From positions 2,666,001-2,730,000 of the forward strand of contig CATNEN010000002.1 of assembly GCA_950097015.1 (NCBI GenBank): a stretch of DNA of 64,000 bases, in the 5' to 3' direction. Each line of letters opens with the position of its first letter. The first letter of the stretch is position 1. The DNA is from Macrostomum hystrix (taxonomy: Eukaryota; Platyhelminthes; Macrostomidae). The position numbers were made by a program, and so were the translations under genes. This document shows positions 34,001 through 45,260 of the stretch, piece by piece. The notes beneath the pieces are model-generated. The model saw nothing but the letters and a program-made list of their open reading frames with translations, did not search any database and was not told where the DNA came from.

Positions 34001-37000
34001 CAATTCTTCAGGTTCTATTCTGCCACTTCTTCAGGTTCTATTCAGCCAATTCTTCAGGTTCTATTCAGCCAATTCTTCAGGTTCTATTCAGCCAATTCTT
34101 CAGGTTCTATTCAGCCACTTCTTCAGGTTCTATTCAGCCACTTCTTCAGGTTCTATTCAGCCAATTCTTCAGGTTCTATTCTGCCACTTCTTCAAGTTCT
34201 ATTCAGCCACTTCTTCAGGTTCTATTCAGCCACTTCTTCAGGTTCTATTCTGCCACTTCGTCAGGTTCTATTCAGCCAATTCTTCAGGTTCTATTCAGTC
34301 AATTCTTCAGGTTCTATTCTGCCACTTCTTCAGGTTCTATTCAGCCAATTCTTTAGGTTCTATTCTGCCACTTCTTCAGGTTCTATTCAGCCAATTCTTC
34401 AGGTTCTATTCAGCCAATTCTTCAGGTTCTATTCAGCCACTTCTTCAGGTTCTATTCAGCCACTTCTTCAGGTTCTATTCAGCCACTTCTTCAGGTTCTA
34501 TTCAGCCACTTCTTCAGGTTCTATTCTGCCACTTCTTCAGGTTCTTTTGTGCCACTTCTTCAGGTTCTATTCAGCCACTTCTTCAGGTTCTATTCTGCCA
34601 CTTCTTCAGGTTCTATTCAGTCAATTCCTCAGGTTCTATTCTGCCACTTCTTCAGGTTCTATTCAGCCAATTCTTCAGGTTCTATTCTGCCACTTCTTCA
34701 GGTTCTATTCAGCCAATTCTTCAGGTTCTATTCTGCCACTTCTTCAGGTTCTATTCAGCCACTTCTTCAGGTTCTATTCTGCCACTTCTTCAGGTTCTAT
34801 TCAGCCAATTCTTCAGGTTCTATTCAGCCAATTCTTCAGGTTCTATTCAGCCACTTCTTCAGGTTCTATTCAGCCAATTCTTCAGGTTCTATTCAGCCAC
34901 TTCTTCAGGTTCTATTCAGCCAATTCTTCAGGTTCTATTCTGCCACTTCTTCAGGTTCTTTTGTGCCACTTCTTCAGGTTCTATTCAGCCAATTCTTCAG
35001 GTTCTATTCAGTCAATTCTTCAGGTTCTATTCAGTCAATTCCTCAGGTTCTATTCAGTCAATTCCTCAGGTTCTATTCAGTCAATTCCTCAGGTTCTATT
35101 CTGCCACTTCTTCAGGTTCTATTGTGCCACTTCTTCAGGTTCTTTTGTGCCACTTCTTCAGGTTCTATTCTGCCACTTCTTCAGGTTCTATTGTGCCACT
35201 TCTTCAGGTTCTATTCTGCCACTTCTTCAGGTTCTATTCAGCCACTTCTTCAGGTTCTATTCAGCCAATTCCTCAGGATCTATTCAGCCAATTCTTCAGG
35301 TTTTATTCAGCCAATTCCTCAGGTTCTATTCAGCCAAGTCCTCATTTTCTATATATATTTGCGAATTCCCGCAGGTCCTGACTGCATTCTACTACAAAGA
35401 CTCAGCCGTCCGCCTGGCCGCCCTAACCATGGTTGTGACCATTCTCCGCCAGGGCCTCATTCATCCGGTTAAAACGGTGGCCCATCTCATCAGCATGCAG
35501 TCGGACACAGATCCGGCCATTAGATCTAAAGCCGATGCACAGCTAATGGAGATTGAGAAGCACTATCCCAGCTTCATCAATATGCGGGCCCTGTTTGGAG
35601 TGCGGCAGAGCTTCCAGCTGCAACGGGTGCTCAGACCCGGCAAGGTGGTTCGCGGCATCCGGGATCCTGACGCTGATCCACCGGTGGCTATGAATCATCA
35701 CCTGTACTCCATGCTTAGAACCAACCGAATGAATCGGCGTGTTCTCATCACCAGTATGCTCAATCTGTTCGATGAGAATCCCAGCCAGGTTTGTCATCTT
35801 ACCTGTCCGTTCAATTATCTGCCTGTCATCTCACCTGTCCGTATATTTATCTGCCTGTCATCTCACCTGTCCGTATATTTATCTGCCTGTCATCTCACCT
35901 GTCCGTATATTTATCTGCCTGTCTTCTCACCTGTCCGTATATTTATCTGCCTGTCATCTCACCTGTCCGTTCATTTATCTGCCTGTCATCTCACCTGTCC
36001 GTTTATTTATCTGCCTGTCATCTCACCTGTCCGTTCATTTATCTGCCTGTCATCTCACCTGTCCGTTCATTTATCTGCCTGTCATCTCACCTGTCCGTTC
36101 AATTATCTGCCTGTCTTGTCACCGGCCGTTCATTTATCTGCCTGTCATCTCACCTGTCCGTTCATTTATCTGCCTGTCATCTCACCTGTCCGTTCATTTA
36201 TCTGGCTGTCTTCTAACCTGTCCCTATATTTATCTGCCTGTCTTCTTACCTGTCCGGTTATCTATTGGCCTGTCTTCTCACCTGTCCGGTTATCTATTGG
36301 CCTGTCTTCTCACCTGTCTGGTTATCTATTGGCCTGTCTATCGGACCTCTTCATTTTACTGTTATTTAGTTCAGACTAAATTAAGTTCCAAATATATACA
36401 ACTGTTCTGCAGTTCACATCCCAGTAACTAGTTGCAACTTGCAAACTCTCAAGTTGCTTCTTCAAAGAAGTATTATTTTAAGAATCGCAGACTCACAATA
36501 TATTTTAGAAAACATTCTATGTTATATGCTGAATATTTTCTGCGATAGGATCTAAAGTATTTATAACTCATCTGGGCTTTGTTTCTCATTTTGAGTTGAA
36601 CGTCTCACAAATCAGATATTTGATTCAAGCATCCCCTACGCCTATTATCTGCTGCTCTTATCAGCTCTGTGCCATCCCCTAAAGCGAGTTTCCGCTCTGT
36701 TGCTATTCAGTTTTATTTTTTTAAATCGCATGCGTCAAAGCAGACAATTGGCGTCCCTGGTTACCAAAGCGATGCCTCGCTAGTTGTTTTTTAGCAGATT
36801 TCCTAGTCTTATCCATTGTGTCTCTATAGTCAGCCTGTTTTGAATTCCCCTCATTTTGTTCGCTGCTTCACAATATCTCACTTGTGTCGTTTGCAAAAAA
36901 TTTCATTTCTTTCTTTCTTTTGGTGTTCTGTGCATCACTTTCTGTCTATTTTTACTGATTTAAACTGCGTTTTTTGTATCTCTTAAGCTTCTCTTCTGTC

Positions 37001-40000
37001 TTTTCCTCTGTCTTGTTTCCATTTGTCTTATCTCTTCCTGTCCGTCTCTTTCTGTCTGTCTCTTACTGTCTGTCTCTTCCTGTCTTGTCTCTTCCTGTCT
37101 TGTCTCTTCCTGTCCGTCTCTTTCTGTCCACCTCTTCCTGTCTTGTATCTTTCTTTCTTGTCTCTTTCACTCTGTCTCTTCCTGTCTGGTCTCTTTCTGT
37201 CTGCCTCATTCTGTCTTGTCTCTTCCTGTCTTGTCTCTTTCTTTCTTGTCTCTTTCAGTCTGTCTCTTCCTGTCTTGTCTCTTCCTGTCTTGTCTCTTTC
37301 TTTCTTGTCTCTTTCTGTCTGTCTCATTCTGTCTTGTCTCTTCCTGTCTTGTCTCTTTCTTTCTTGTCTCTTTCAGTCTGTCTCATTCTGTCTTGTCTCT
37401 TCCTGTCTTGTCTCTTTCTTTCTTGTCTCTTTCAGTCTGTCTCTTCCTGTCTTGTCTCTTCCTGTCTTGTCTCTTTCTTTCTTGTCTCTTTCTGTCTGTC
37501 TCATTCTGTCTTGTCTCTTCCTGTCTTGTCTCTTTCTGTCCATCTCTTCCTGTCTTGTCTCTTTCTTTCTTGTCTCTTTCTGTCTTGTCTCTTTCTGTCT
37601 TGTCTCTTCCTGTCTTGTCTCTTTCTGTCTTGTCTCTTCCTGTCTTGTCTCTTCCTGTCTTGTCTCTTTCTTTCTTGTCTCTTCCTGTCTTGTCTCTTTC
37701 TGTCTTGTCTCTTCCTGTCTTGTCTCTTTCTGTCTTGTCTCTTCCTGTCTTGTCTCTTCCTGTCTTGTCTCTTTCTGTCCATCTCTTCCTGTCTTGTCTC
37801 TTTCTTTCTTGTCTCTTCCTGTCTTGTCTCTTTCTTTCTTGTCTCTTCCTGTCTTGTCTCTTCCTGTCTTGTCTCTTCCTGTCTTGTCTCTTCCTGTCTT
37901 GTCTCTTTCTGTCCATCTCTTCCTGTCTTGTCTCTTTCTTTCTTGTCTCTTTCTGTCTTGTCTCTTCCTGTCTTGTCTCTTTCTGTCTTGTCTCTTCCTG
38001 TCTTGTCTCTTCCTGTCTTGTCTCTTTCTTTCTTGTCTCTTCCTGTCTTGTCTCTTTCTGTCTTGTCTCTTCCTGTCTTGTCACTTTCTGTCTTGTCTCT
38101 TCCTGTCTTGTCTCTTTCTGTCCATCTCTTCCTGTCTTGTCTCTTTCTTTCTTGTCTCTTCCTGTCTTGTCTCTTTCTTTCTTGTCTCTTTCAGTCTGTC
38201 TCTTCCTGTCTTGTCTCTTCCTGTCTTGTCTCTTTCTGTCTTGTCTCTTTCTGTCTTGTCTCTTCCTGTCTTGTCTCTTTCTGTCTTGTCTCTTTCAGTC
38301 TGTCTCTTCCTGTCTTGTCTCTTCCTGTCTTGTCTCTTTCTTTCTTGTCTCTTTCAGTCTGTCTCTTCCTGTCTTGTCTCTTTCTGTCTTGTCTCTTCCT
38401 GTCTTGTCTCTTTCTGTCCATCTCTTCCTGTCTTGTCTCTTCCTGTCTGTCTCTTCCTGTCTGTCTCTTCCTGTCTGTCTCTTTCTGTCTCTCTTTCTGT
38501 CTGTCTCTTCCTGTCTTGTCTCTTCCTGTCTGTCTCTTCCTGTCCATCTCTTCCTGTCTTGTCTCTTCCTGTCTGTCTCTTCCTGTCCATCTCTTCCTGT
38601 CTGTCTCTTCCTGTCTGTCTCTTCCTGTCTGTCTCTTACTGTCCGTCTCTTTCTGTCCATCTCTTCCTGTCTTGTCTCTTCCTGTCCGTCTCTTTCTGTC
38701 CATCTCTTCCGGTCTTGTCTCTTCCTGTCCGTCTCTTTCTGTCCATCTCTTCCTGTCTGTCTCTTACTGTCCGTCTCTTTCTGTCCGTCTCTTCCTGTCT
38801 TGTCTCTTCCTGTCTGTCTCTTCCTGTCCATCTCTTCCTGTCTTGTCTCTTCCTGTCTGTCTCTTACTGTCCGTCTCTTCCTGTCCATCTCTTCCTGTCT
38901 TGTCTCTTCCTGTCTTCTCTTTCTGTGCTTTCTCCAACTCTGTCCTACCACTCTTCTAATTGCGAATGTGACCAGTCACCCACCCCACCCTCCGGCTCTC
39001 AGCGCGCTCCCCTTGCCGAGTTGCTCTACGTGGCGGACAACCTGGCCTCGTTCCCCTACCAGGTGGCTGAAGAACCACTGTTCCTCATCCACCACCTGGA
39101 CCTGCTGGTCTCCGTAGCCGGCTCCAACGTGCTGACAGCCATCAAGGATTACTTAGGCTTTGCTCCTGGCACCGAACTGCCAGACGGTTGCACGCCCGAG
39201 ATGCTCGCCACCAGGATTCCAGCCAACAGCGGCCCAGTTGAGGACTACCTAATGAGCAGTCGGGGCATTGCTCTGCTCCTGTCGCTCAAGCAGTACTTGA
39301 AGGAGCTCTATGGTATTAGCGACTCCAAGGTGCAAAATTATTCGCCGTCTGATTCGGCCAAGACCTGGGAGAAGCCGCTGAATCGCCGGTCGATACCCGG
39401 CTTCCGGCCACAGCGCTGCCTCGACTATTTGGCTAATGATGGAGTCCGGGCATCCACTGTCAAACTGGCAGCCGACATTCTCGACTTCGAAGATCTCATG
39501 CTGACCATCGATCCGACCGACGCTGCTGCTGGCAGTGGCGACGAAGCCGAGGGCGGTGGCGGTAAGGGCGCCGCTGCCGCCGTCTCGGCTGCCGGCCTGG
39601 TCAGCGGAGACACGGTGTCAGCCAGGCAGCTGCCCTATCACGCGGCTGTGCAGCGGGGCATGGACCTTAAAGTGCAGCTCACTAGGATCGGTGAGTACTG
39701 CAGATTGCGTCCCTTAGCGCCTTCCGCCATCGCCCCCACCCTTTGGTCATTACCTATCCCAGGATCATTGGTTGGTCATTACCTATCTAAGGGTCATTGG
39801 TTGCCTTTGGTCATTACCGATCCCAGGGTCATTGGTTGCTTTTGGTCATTACCGATCCCAGGGTCATTGGTTGCTTTTGGTTATTACCGATCCCAGGGTC
39901 AATAGTTGATTTTGGTCATTACCGATCCCAGGGTCAATAGTTGATTTTGGTCATTACCGATCCCAGGGTCATTAGTTGCTTTTGGTCATTACCGATCCCA

Positions 40001-41370
40001 GGGTCATTAGTTGCTTTTGGTCATTACCGATCCCAGGGTCATTAGTTGCTTTTGGTCATTACCGATCCCAGGGTCATTAGTTGCTTTTGGTCATTACCGA
40101 TCCCAGGGTCATTAGTTGCTTTTGGTCATTACCGATCCCAGGGTCATTAGTTGCTTTTGGTCATTACCTATCCCAGGATCATTGGTTGCTTTTGGTCATT
40201 ACCGATCCCAGGGTCATTAGTTGCTTTTGGTCATTACCGATCCCAGGGTCATTAGTTGCTTTTGGTCATTACCGATCCCAGGGTCATTAGTTGCTTTTGG
40301 TCATTACCGATCCCAGGGTCATTAGTTGCTTTTGGTCATTACCGATCCCAGGGTCATTAGTTGCTTTTGGTCATTACCGATCCCAGGGTCATTGGTTGGT
40401 CATTACCCCTCCATTGACTCCTTATGTAAAGATTATGGTCGTTGAGTGTTTTTTGGTGAATATTACATATATGCTGGTCATTCATTTGTTTTTATTCGCT
40501 TACTATCACTCAGATGACGGTCAAGGAGGTCCCGCCGGTGTCAGCGAGGAGGCTGACGTCTCGGCGGCGGTGGCGGCCGCTCCGGCTGAGGATGATGATG
40601 GAGCAAACAGCGACGCTAGCAGTCAGGTATGTCCAATGCTGACAGCGACTTGCTGACATCCTGTTGGTCACGTCCTGTTGGTTACCTATTTCACTAGCAG
40701 CAATGTCACTTTTACCTATTTCACTAGCAGCAATGTCACTTTTACCTATTTCACTAGCAGCAATGTCACTTTTACCTATTTCACTAGCAGCAATGTCACT
40801 TTTACCTATTTCACTAGCAACAATGTCACTATCAACAATGTCACTAGCAACAATGTAACTTTTACCTATGTCACTAGCAACAATGTCACTTTTACCTATG
40901 TCACTAGTAACAATGTCACTTTTACCTAAGTCACTATCACCAATGTCACTTCTACCTATGTCACTTTTACCTATTTCACTAGCAACAATGTCACTTTTAC
41001 CTATGTCACTATCACCAATGTCACTTCTACCTATGTCACTTTTACCTATTTCACTAGCAACAATGTCACTTTTACCTATGTCACTATCACCAATGTCACT
41101 TCTACCTATGTCACTTTTACCTATTTCACTATCAACAATGTCACTATCAACAATGTCACTATCAACAATGTCACTCTCCCGATTGTCACTAAAAAAGCCG
41201 TTATCCCTGTCCTTCGCCAGGGCCCTCGCATCAAGCTGCCGAAGGCGCGCGTGAAGCGTCGGCCCGCAGCCGCTGGCGGTCGCAATCGGCGCAGGCGGAA
41301 GGTCTCAACCTCCGAGGAGGAGTCCGAGTCCAGCTCCTCCAGCGAAGATTCTGACTCTCTGTCCGATTGA
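23783..41370 (+). CDS. NIPBL: NIPBL / Nipped-B (SCC2), cohesin-loading HEAT-repeat protein, complete
   Basis: Twelve exons join in phase: 23783-23843, 23946-25886, 26243-26428, 26991-27391, 27757-28542, 30335-30613, 31124-32143, 32827-33831, 35375-35788, 39003-39690, 40514-40626 and 41221-41370. They give 2347 residues (human about 2800). With MAU2, this protein loads cohesin onto chromatin in the nucleus. The N-terminus (IQSLAGITSLTD, then LPELPLPRP) matches the NIPBL MAU2-binding start. Residues 120-660 are low-complexity, with poly-Q, two Lys/Arg NLS-like clusters (HRHKKKKRKKERR; RHKKEKRKKHKKDKKRR) and an RGG-like box. Residues 780-2250 hold the conserved HEAT body: STEEIVASETFVHFKELVDQ, NKPEWPAAEMFLSLLG, DTGISVRKRVIKIFRDIC, MCVKMIRRVNDEEGIRKLVN, DVVAACRDQGYDWFE. 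The acidic Ser-rich end is SSEDSDSLSD. Exon 3 (26243-26428) is the least certain. Confidence 0.93.
28620..30225 (+). repeat. 18-bp minisatellite in NIPBL intron 5
   Basis: The unit is ATCTACCTGTCATTCTCC (variants CTAC, CCTC, TTCC), about 90 copies, filling nearly all of the 1.8-kb intron between 28542 and 30335. It is open in frame as SIYLSF repeats, but it is intronic. A block of roughly 480 bp appears duplicated (compare 29075-29560 with 29560-30050). Confidence 0.95.
30685..30962 (+). repeat. Diverged ~20-bp minisatellite in NIPBL intron 6
   Basis: Irregular copies of CCATTTACCTGTCATTTCCC. It shares the ACCTGTCAT core with the arrays in introns 5 and 9. Confidence 0.85.
32505..32665 (+). 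repeat. 20-bp minisatellite in NIPBL intron 7
   Basis: The unit is GTAACGATATCATAAGTAAA, about 8 near-identical copies flanked by older, diverged ones (32430-32510). Confidence 0.92.
33850..35345 (+). repeat. 23-bp minisatellite in NIPBL intron 8
   Basis: The unit is TTCTTCAGGTTCTATTCAGC plus CAC or CAA, about 65 copies, starting about 20 bases after the exon donor. All three plus-strand frames are open over most of it because the period is not a multiple of three. The long Phe/Ser/Gln ORFs here are artefacts. Each unit contains a pyrimidine-rich CTTCTTCAG|GTTC junction. Confidence 0.95.
35795..36335 (+). repeat. 32-bp minisatellite in NIPBL intron 9
   Basis: The unit is CTCACCTGTCCGTTCATTTA plus TCTGCCTGTCAT, about 17 copies, becoming diverged after 36200. 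Confidence 0.95.
36336..37020 (+). other. Unique part of NIPBL intron 9
   Basis: T-rich noncoding sequence between two minisatellites. No exon is needed here: exons 35375-35788 and 39003-39690 join in phase and match consecutive parts of the NIPBL family. Confidence 0.5.
37022..38925 (+). repeat. ~15-bp C/T-rich minisatellite in NIPBL intron 9
   Basis: The unit is TCTTGTCTCTTCCTG with CTTT, CCAT and GTCTGT variants over 1.9 kb. A frame of 960 codons (37023-39905) spans it and merges into the true exon at 39003. Only the last part is real coding sequence. Confidence 0.95.
39735..40405 (+). repeat. 35-bp minisatellite in NIPBL intron 10
   Basis: The unit is TCCCAGGGTCATTAGTTGCT plus TTTGGTCATTACCGA, about 18 copies. 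Confidence 0.95.
40680..41185 (+). repeat. 30-bp minisatellite in NIPBL intron 11
   Basis: The unit is TTTACCTATTTCACTAGCAG plus CAATGTCACT, about 17 copies, with blocks of variants (CTATCACC, CTATGTCAC). It fills the intron up to about 35 bases before the last exon. Confidence 0.95.
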
Positions 41371-42039
41371 GACAATGGTGTCCCCTGGAGCTCAGTATTT
41401 GTATCGAATTAGAACTATTGTACTGCTCTTGTTTGATTGTAATGTTTTGTGTCTTGTTAATTGTTACTATTACAATTGTTCTAGTTTTCTAATCCGTTTT
41501 TTGGCAGCGATTTTAAATAACTTTAACTAATTCGTATTTTTTAATAACATATTAACTCAGTAATGGTCAGTAATGCTGTAATATTCAGTTATGTAACTTG
41601 GCCTGTTTTACACATTTTAATAATGAATAGGTTTGCATATTCGTCATTAGTTTATTCTATTGTGTACATAGTCTATATGTGTGTGTGTCAGTTGTTAGAC
41701 GCATCCTGTCATCGTGTCACCGTACATAAAAATATTCTTTGCTAAACTGCTTGTATTAATTGTAAATTGTTTATTCCTAAATTTCATTCTTATTGTCCTT
41801 ACCTTTTTATGCAGATTCATAGTTCCTCACAGTTGAAGACAAAACATTGTAAACTTCGAAGATGGTCTAGCGAGATGCTCCGCTGCTGTTGTTGCTTTTT
41901 TAAACACTGCTTCTTCGCCACTTCGCTTTGTTAATTTCTTACTTTTTCTGTTATTCTTTGTTGTGTGTTTATTTCTAATCGCTTTTCATACTGCTAGTTA
42001 GTTGCATTGTTGGTGTATTAAAGAGCTCATTTTAACTTC

Positions 42040-42935
42040 AGGCTCCCAGATCATTAAATTCAAATAGTCAATCTCCCAGATCCTCAAGTTGGGATTGTCA
42101 ATCTCCCAGATCCTCAAATTAAGATTGTCAATCTCCCAGATCCTCAAGTTGGGATTGTCAATCTCCCAGATCCTCAAATTAAGATTGTCAATCTCCCAGA
42201 TCCTCAAATTGAGATTGTCAATCTCCCAGATCCTAAAGTTAGGATTGTCAATCTCCCAGATCCTCAAATTAAGATTGTCAATCTCCCAGATCCTCAAGTT
42301 GGGATTGTCAATCTCCCAGATCCTCAAATTGAGATTGTCAATCTCCCAGATCCTCAAATTATGATTGTCAATCTCCCAGATCCTCAAATTGTGATTGTCA
42401 ATCTCCCAGATCCTCAAATTAAGATTGTCAATCTCCCAGATCCTCAAATTGTGATTTTCGATCTCCCAGATCCTCAAGTTGGGATTGTCAATCTCCCAGA
42501 TCCTCAAATTAAGATTGTCAATCTCCCAGATCCTCAAATTGTGATTGTCAATCTCCCAGATCCTCAAGTTGGGATTGTCAATCTCCCAGATCCTCAAGTT
42601 AGGATTGTCAATCTCCCAGATCCTCAAATTAAGATTGTCAATCTCCCAGATCCTCAAATTGGGATTGTCAATCTCCCAGATCCTCAAATTGTGATTGTCA
42701 ATCTCCCAGATCCTCAAATTGTGATTGTCAATCTCCCAGATCCTCAAATTAAGATTGTCAATCTCCCAGATCCTCAAATTATGATTGTCAATCTCCCAGA
42801 TCCTCAAATTGTGATTGTCAATCTCCCAGATCCTCAAGTTGGGATTGTCAATCTCCCAGATCCTCAAATTGTGATTGTCAATCTCCCAGATCCTCAAATT
42901 AAGATTTTCAATCTCTCAGATCCTCAAACCGAATC
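42040..42935. repeat. 30-bp minisatellite downstream of NIPBL
   Basis: The unit is GATTGTCAATCTCCCAGATC plus CTCAAATTAA or close variants, about 29 copies. It is open on both strands because 30 is a multiple of three (LRIWEIDNPN and QIKIVNLPDP). Neither looks like a gene. Confidence 0.96.
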
Positions 42936-43246
42936 TCTAAGGCCCCAGATCCAAAAGTTGATATTCCTAGGCTCCGTGCTCTAGAAGGTGTTGAAATTTT
43001 GAGCTCACAGATTCGCTGTAAGAACTGAGTGTTTGGTGTGTAACAAAAGTTGTTCAATTTGTTTTTAATTTGTTTTCATTTTTATTGTTTAATTTTTTTA
43101 CTCCAACTTTGCTTGTTATTTGCAGGTAGAAAGCTCCGTATAGGATTCTCACACTCTAAATGCTTGTGAATCAACCGGAACACTGATTTCCGATGTACTT
43201 TAAGAAATGGCATAATTGTTTGCATCCAAATTCGCTAGTAACTCTG

Positions 43247-43256
43247 AATAAATAAA
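43247..43256 (+). promoter_or_regulatory. Candidate poly(A) signals (two overlapping AATAAA)
   Basis: AATAAATAAA lies downstream of NIPBL and before the TGAG array. It is the best plus-strand poly(A) signal between the NIPBL stop and the cadherin gene. Confidence 0.4.
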
Positions 43257-43664
43257 TGATGAACATAAAAATATAAAACAGTTGTTAATGCGTATCTCTT
43301 TGTATTTGTTAAATCATCTACCATTTTTAATCTTAAATGTTCCGAGCGACCAGCTTTGAATTCGAGTTTTCAATTAGCAATTGTTTCTTTTTTATCGACA
43401 ATTAATTTTTGGTAAGCTGTACACATGTACACAAATATGACTCATTTTATCACCTCGTCATCTTATTAGCGAGATATTGAATTTTCCGCTTGCTGCTCTC
43501 GTATTATATTCAGTGCCGTATTACATTCATACATTAGGACATTTTAGGCTGAACTAACAAACTGCCAAAAAGTATTCGCAGATTCGAACAAAGGACCATG
43601 CGGATATCTGACTCTCCCAGCTCCATTACTGAACACTCCATAGGAAATTTTGTAAGAAAGGGCA

Positions 43665-45045
43665 ATGACTGACTGGGTGAGTGAGTGAGTGAGTGACTGG
43701 GTGAGTGAGTGAGTGACTAGGTGAGTGAGTGAGTGAGTGAGTGACTGGGTGAGTGAGTGAGTGAGTGAGTGAGTGACTGGGTGAGTGAGTGAGTGACTAG
43801 GTGAGTGAGTGAGTGAGTGAGTGAGTGACTGGGTGAGTGAGTGACTGGGTGAGTGAGTGAGTGACTAGGTGAGTGAGTGAGTGACTGGGTGAGTGAGTGA
43901 GTGACTAGGTGAGTGAGTGAGTGAGTGAGTGACTGGGTGAGTGAGTGAGTGACTAGGTGAGTGAGTGAGTGAGTGAGTGAGTGACTGGGTGAGTGAGTGA
44001 CTGGGTGAGTGAGTGAGTGACTAGGTGAGTGAGTGAGTGAGTGAGTGACTGGGTGAGTGAGTGAGTGACTAGGTGAGTGAGTGAGTGAGTGAGTGACTGG
44101 GTGAGTGAGTGAGTGACTAGGTGAGTGAGTGAGTGACTGGGTGAGTGAGTGAGTGACTGGGTGAGTGAGTGAGTGAGTGACTGGGTGAGTGAGTGACTGG
44201 GTGAGTGAGTGACTGGGTGGGTGAGTGACTAGGTGAGTGAGTGAGTGACTGGGTGGGTGAGTGACTAGGTGAGTGAGTGACTGGGTCAGTGAGTGACTGT
44301 GTGAGTGACTCACTGGGTCAGTGAGTCACTGGGTGAGTGAGTGAGTGGGTGAGTGAGTGGGTGACTGGGTGAGTGAGTGAGTGAGTGACTGGGTGAGTGA
44401 GTGACTGGGTGAGTGAGTGAGTGACTGGGTGAGTGAGTGAGTGACTAGGTGAGTGAGTGAGTGAGTGACTATGTGAGTACGTGAGTGACTAGGTGGGTGA
44501 GTGAGTGAGTGACGGTGAGTGAGTGAGTGACTATGTGAGTACGTGAGTGACTATGTGAGTACGTGAGTGACTAGGTGGGTGGGTGAGTGAGTGACTGGGT
44601 GAGTGAGTGAGTGACTAGGTCAGTGAGCGAGTGACTGGGTGAGTGAGTGAGTGACTAGGTGAGTGAGTGAGTCACTGGGTGAGTGAGTGACTGGGTGAGT
44701 AAGTGAGTGACTAGGTAAGTGAGTGAGTGACTGGGTGAGTGAGTGACTATGTGAGTAAGTGAGTGACTAGGTGGGTGAGTGAGTGACTGGGTGAGTGAGT
44801 GAGTGACTAGGTCAGTGAGCGAGTGACTGGGTGAGTGAGTGAGTGACTAGGTGAGTGAGTGAGTCACTGGGTGAGTGAGTGACTGGGTGAGTAAGTGAGT
44901 GACTAGGTAAGTGAGTGAGTGACTGGGTGAGTGAGTGACTATGTGAGTAAGTGAGTGACTAGGTGGGTGAGTGAGTGACTGGGTGAGTGAGTGAGTGACT
45001 GGGTTAGTGAGAGAGTGACTGACTGGGTGAGTGAGTGACCGTGAG
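43665..45045. repeat. TGAG-based array (GAGTGAGTGACTGGGTGAGT)
   Basis: Tetranucleotide GTGA/TGAG repeats are punctuated by GTGACTGGGTGAG and GTGACTAGGTGAG. There is longer-range block structure; for example 44605-44790 and 44790-44970 match closely. Apparent Ser/His/Leu/Thr ORFs on the minus strand are artefacts. Confidence 0.95.
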
Positions 45046-45260
45046 TCAGCGTGTGAGTGCATTTGTAAGAGAGCGAATGGAAAGTGGGTGAGTGTTTAAG
45101 GAGTGCGTAGGGGGGTTCGCTGAGCTAGTCCACTGAAAATGAATGTCACAGCGCACGCCACAGCCCCCCGCAATTTCGCCCTGTCGGTGCTGGGCGCAGA
45201 GAAAAAAATAATTTTTGGTATCGCCTTTCACCGGCTATTGGGGAAGAGTGAGAAATACCC

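Larger units (their letters stand above)
41371..43275 (+). other. Probable NIPBL 3' UTR and downstream region
   Basis: No gene is seen after the NIPBL stop. The first clear poly(A) signals on this strand are overlapping AATAAA hexamers at 43247-43256. If they are used, the 3' UTR would be about 1.9 kb and would include the 30-bp array. An earlier non-canonical site cannot be excluded. Confidence 0.35.

Noticed and set aside
34547-36379. 610-codon open frame with Phe/Ser/Gln repeats
   Set aside because: The 23-bp and 32-bp intronic arrays lack stop triplets in these frames. The only coding part is the NIPBL exon 35375-35788.
37023-39905. 960-codon open frame rich in Leu/Ser/Val/Cys
   Set aside because: Most of it is the C/T-rich minisatellite of NIPBL intron 9. 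Only 39003-39690 is real NIPBL coding sequence.
41998-42984. Open frames on both strands (RIWEIDNPNL and QIKIVNLPDP repeats)
   Set aside because: The 30-bp period is a multiple of three, so one stop-free unit keeps both strands open. There is no signal of selection and no unique domain.
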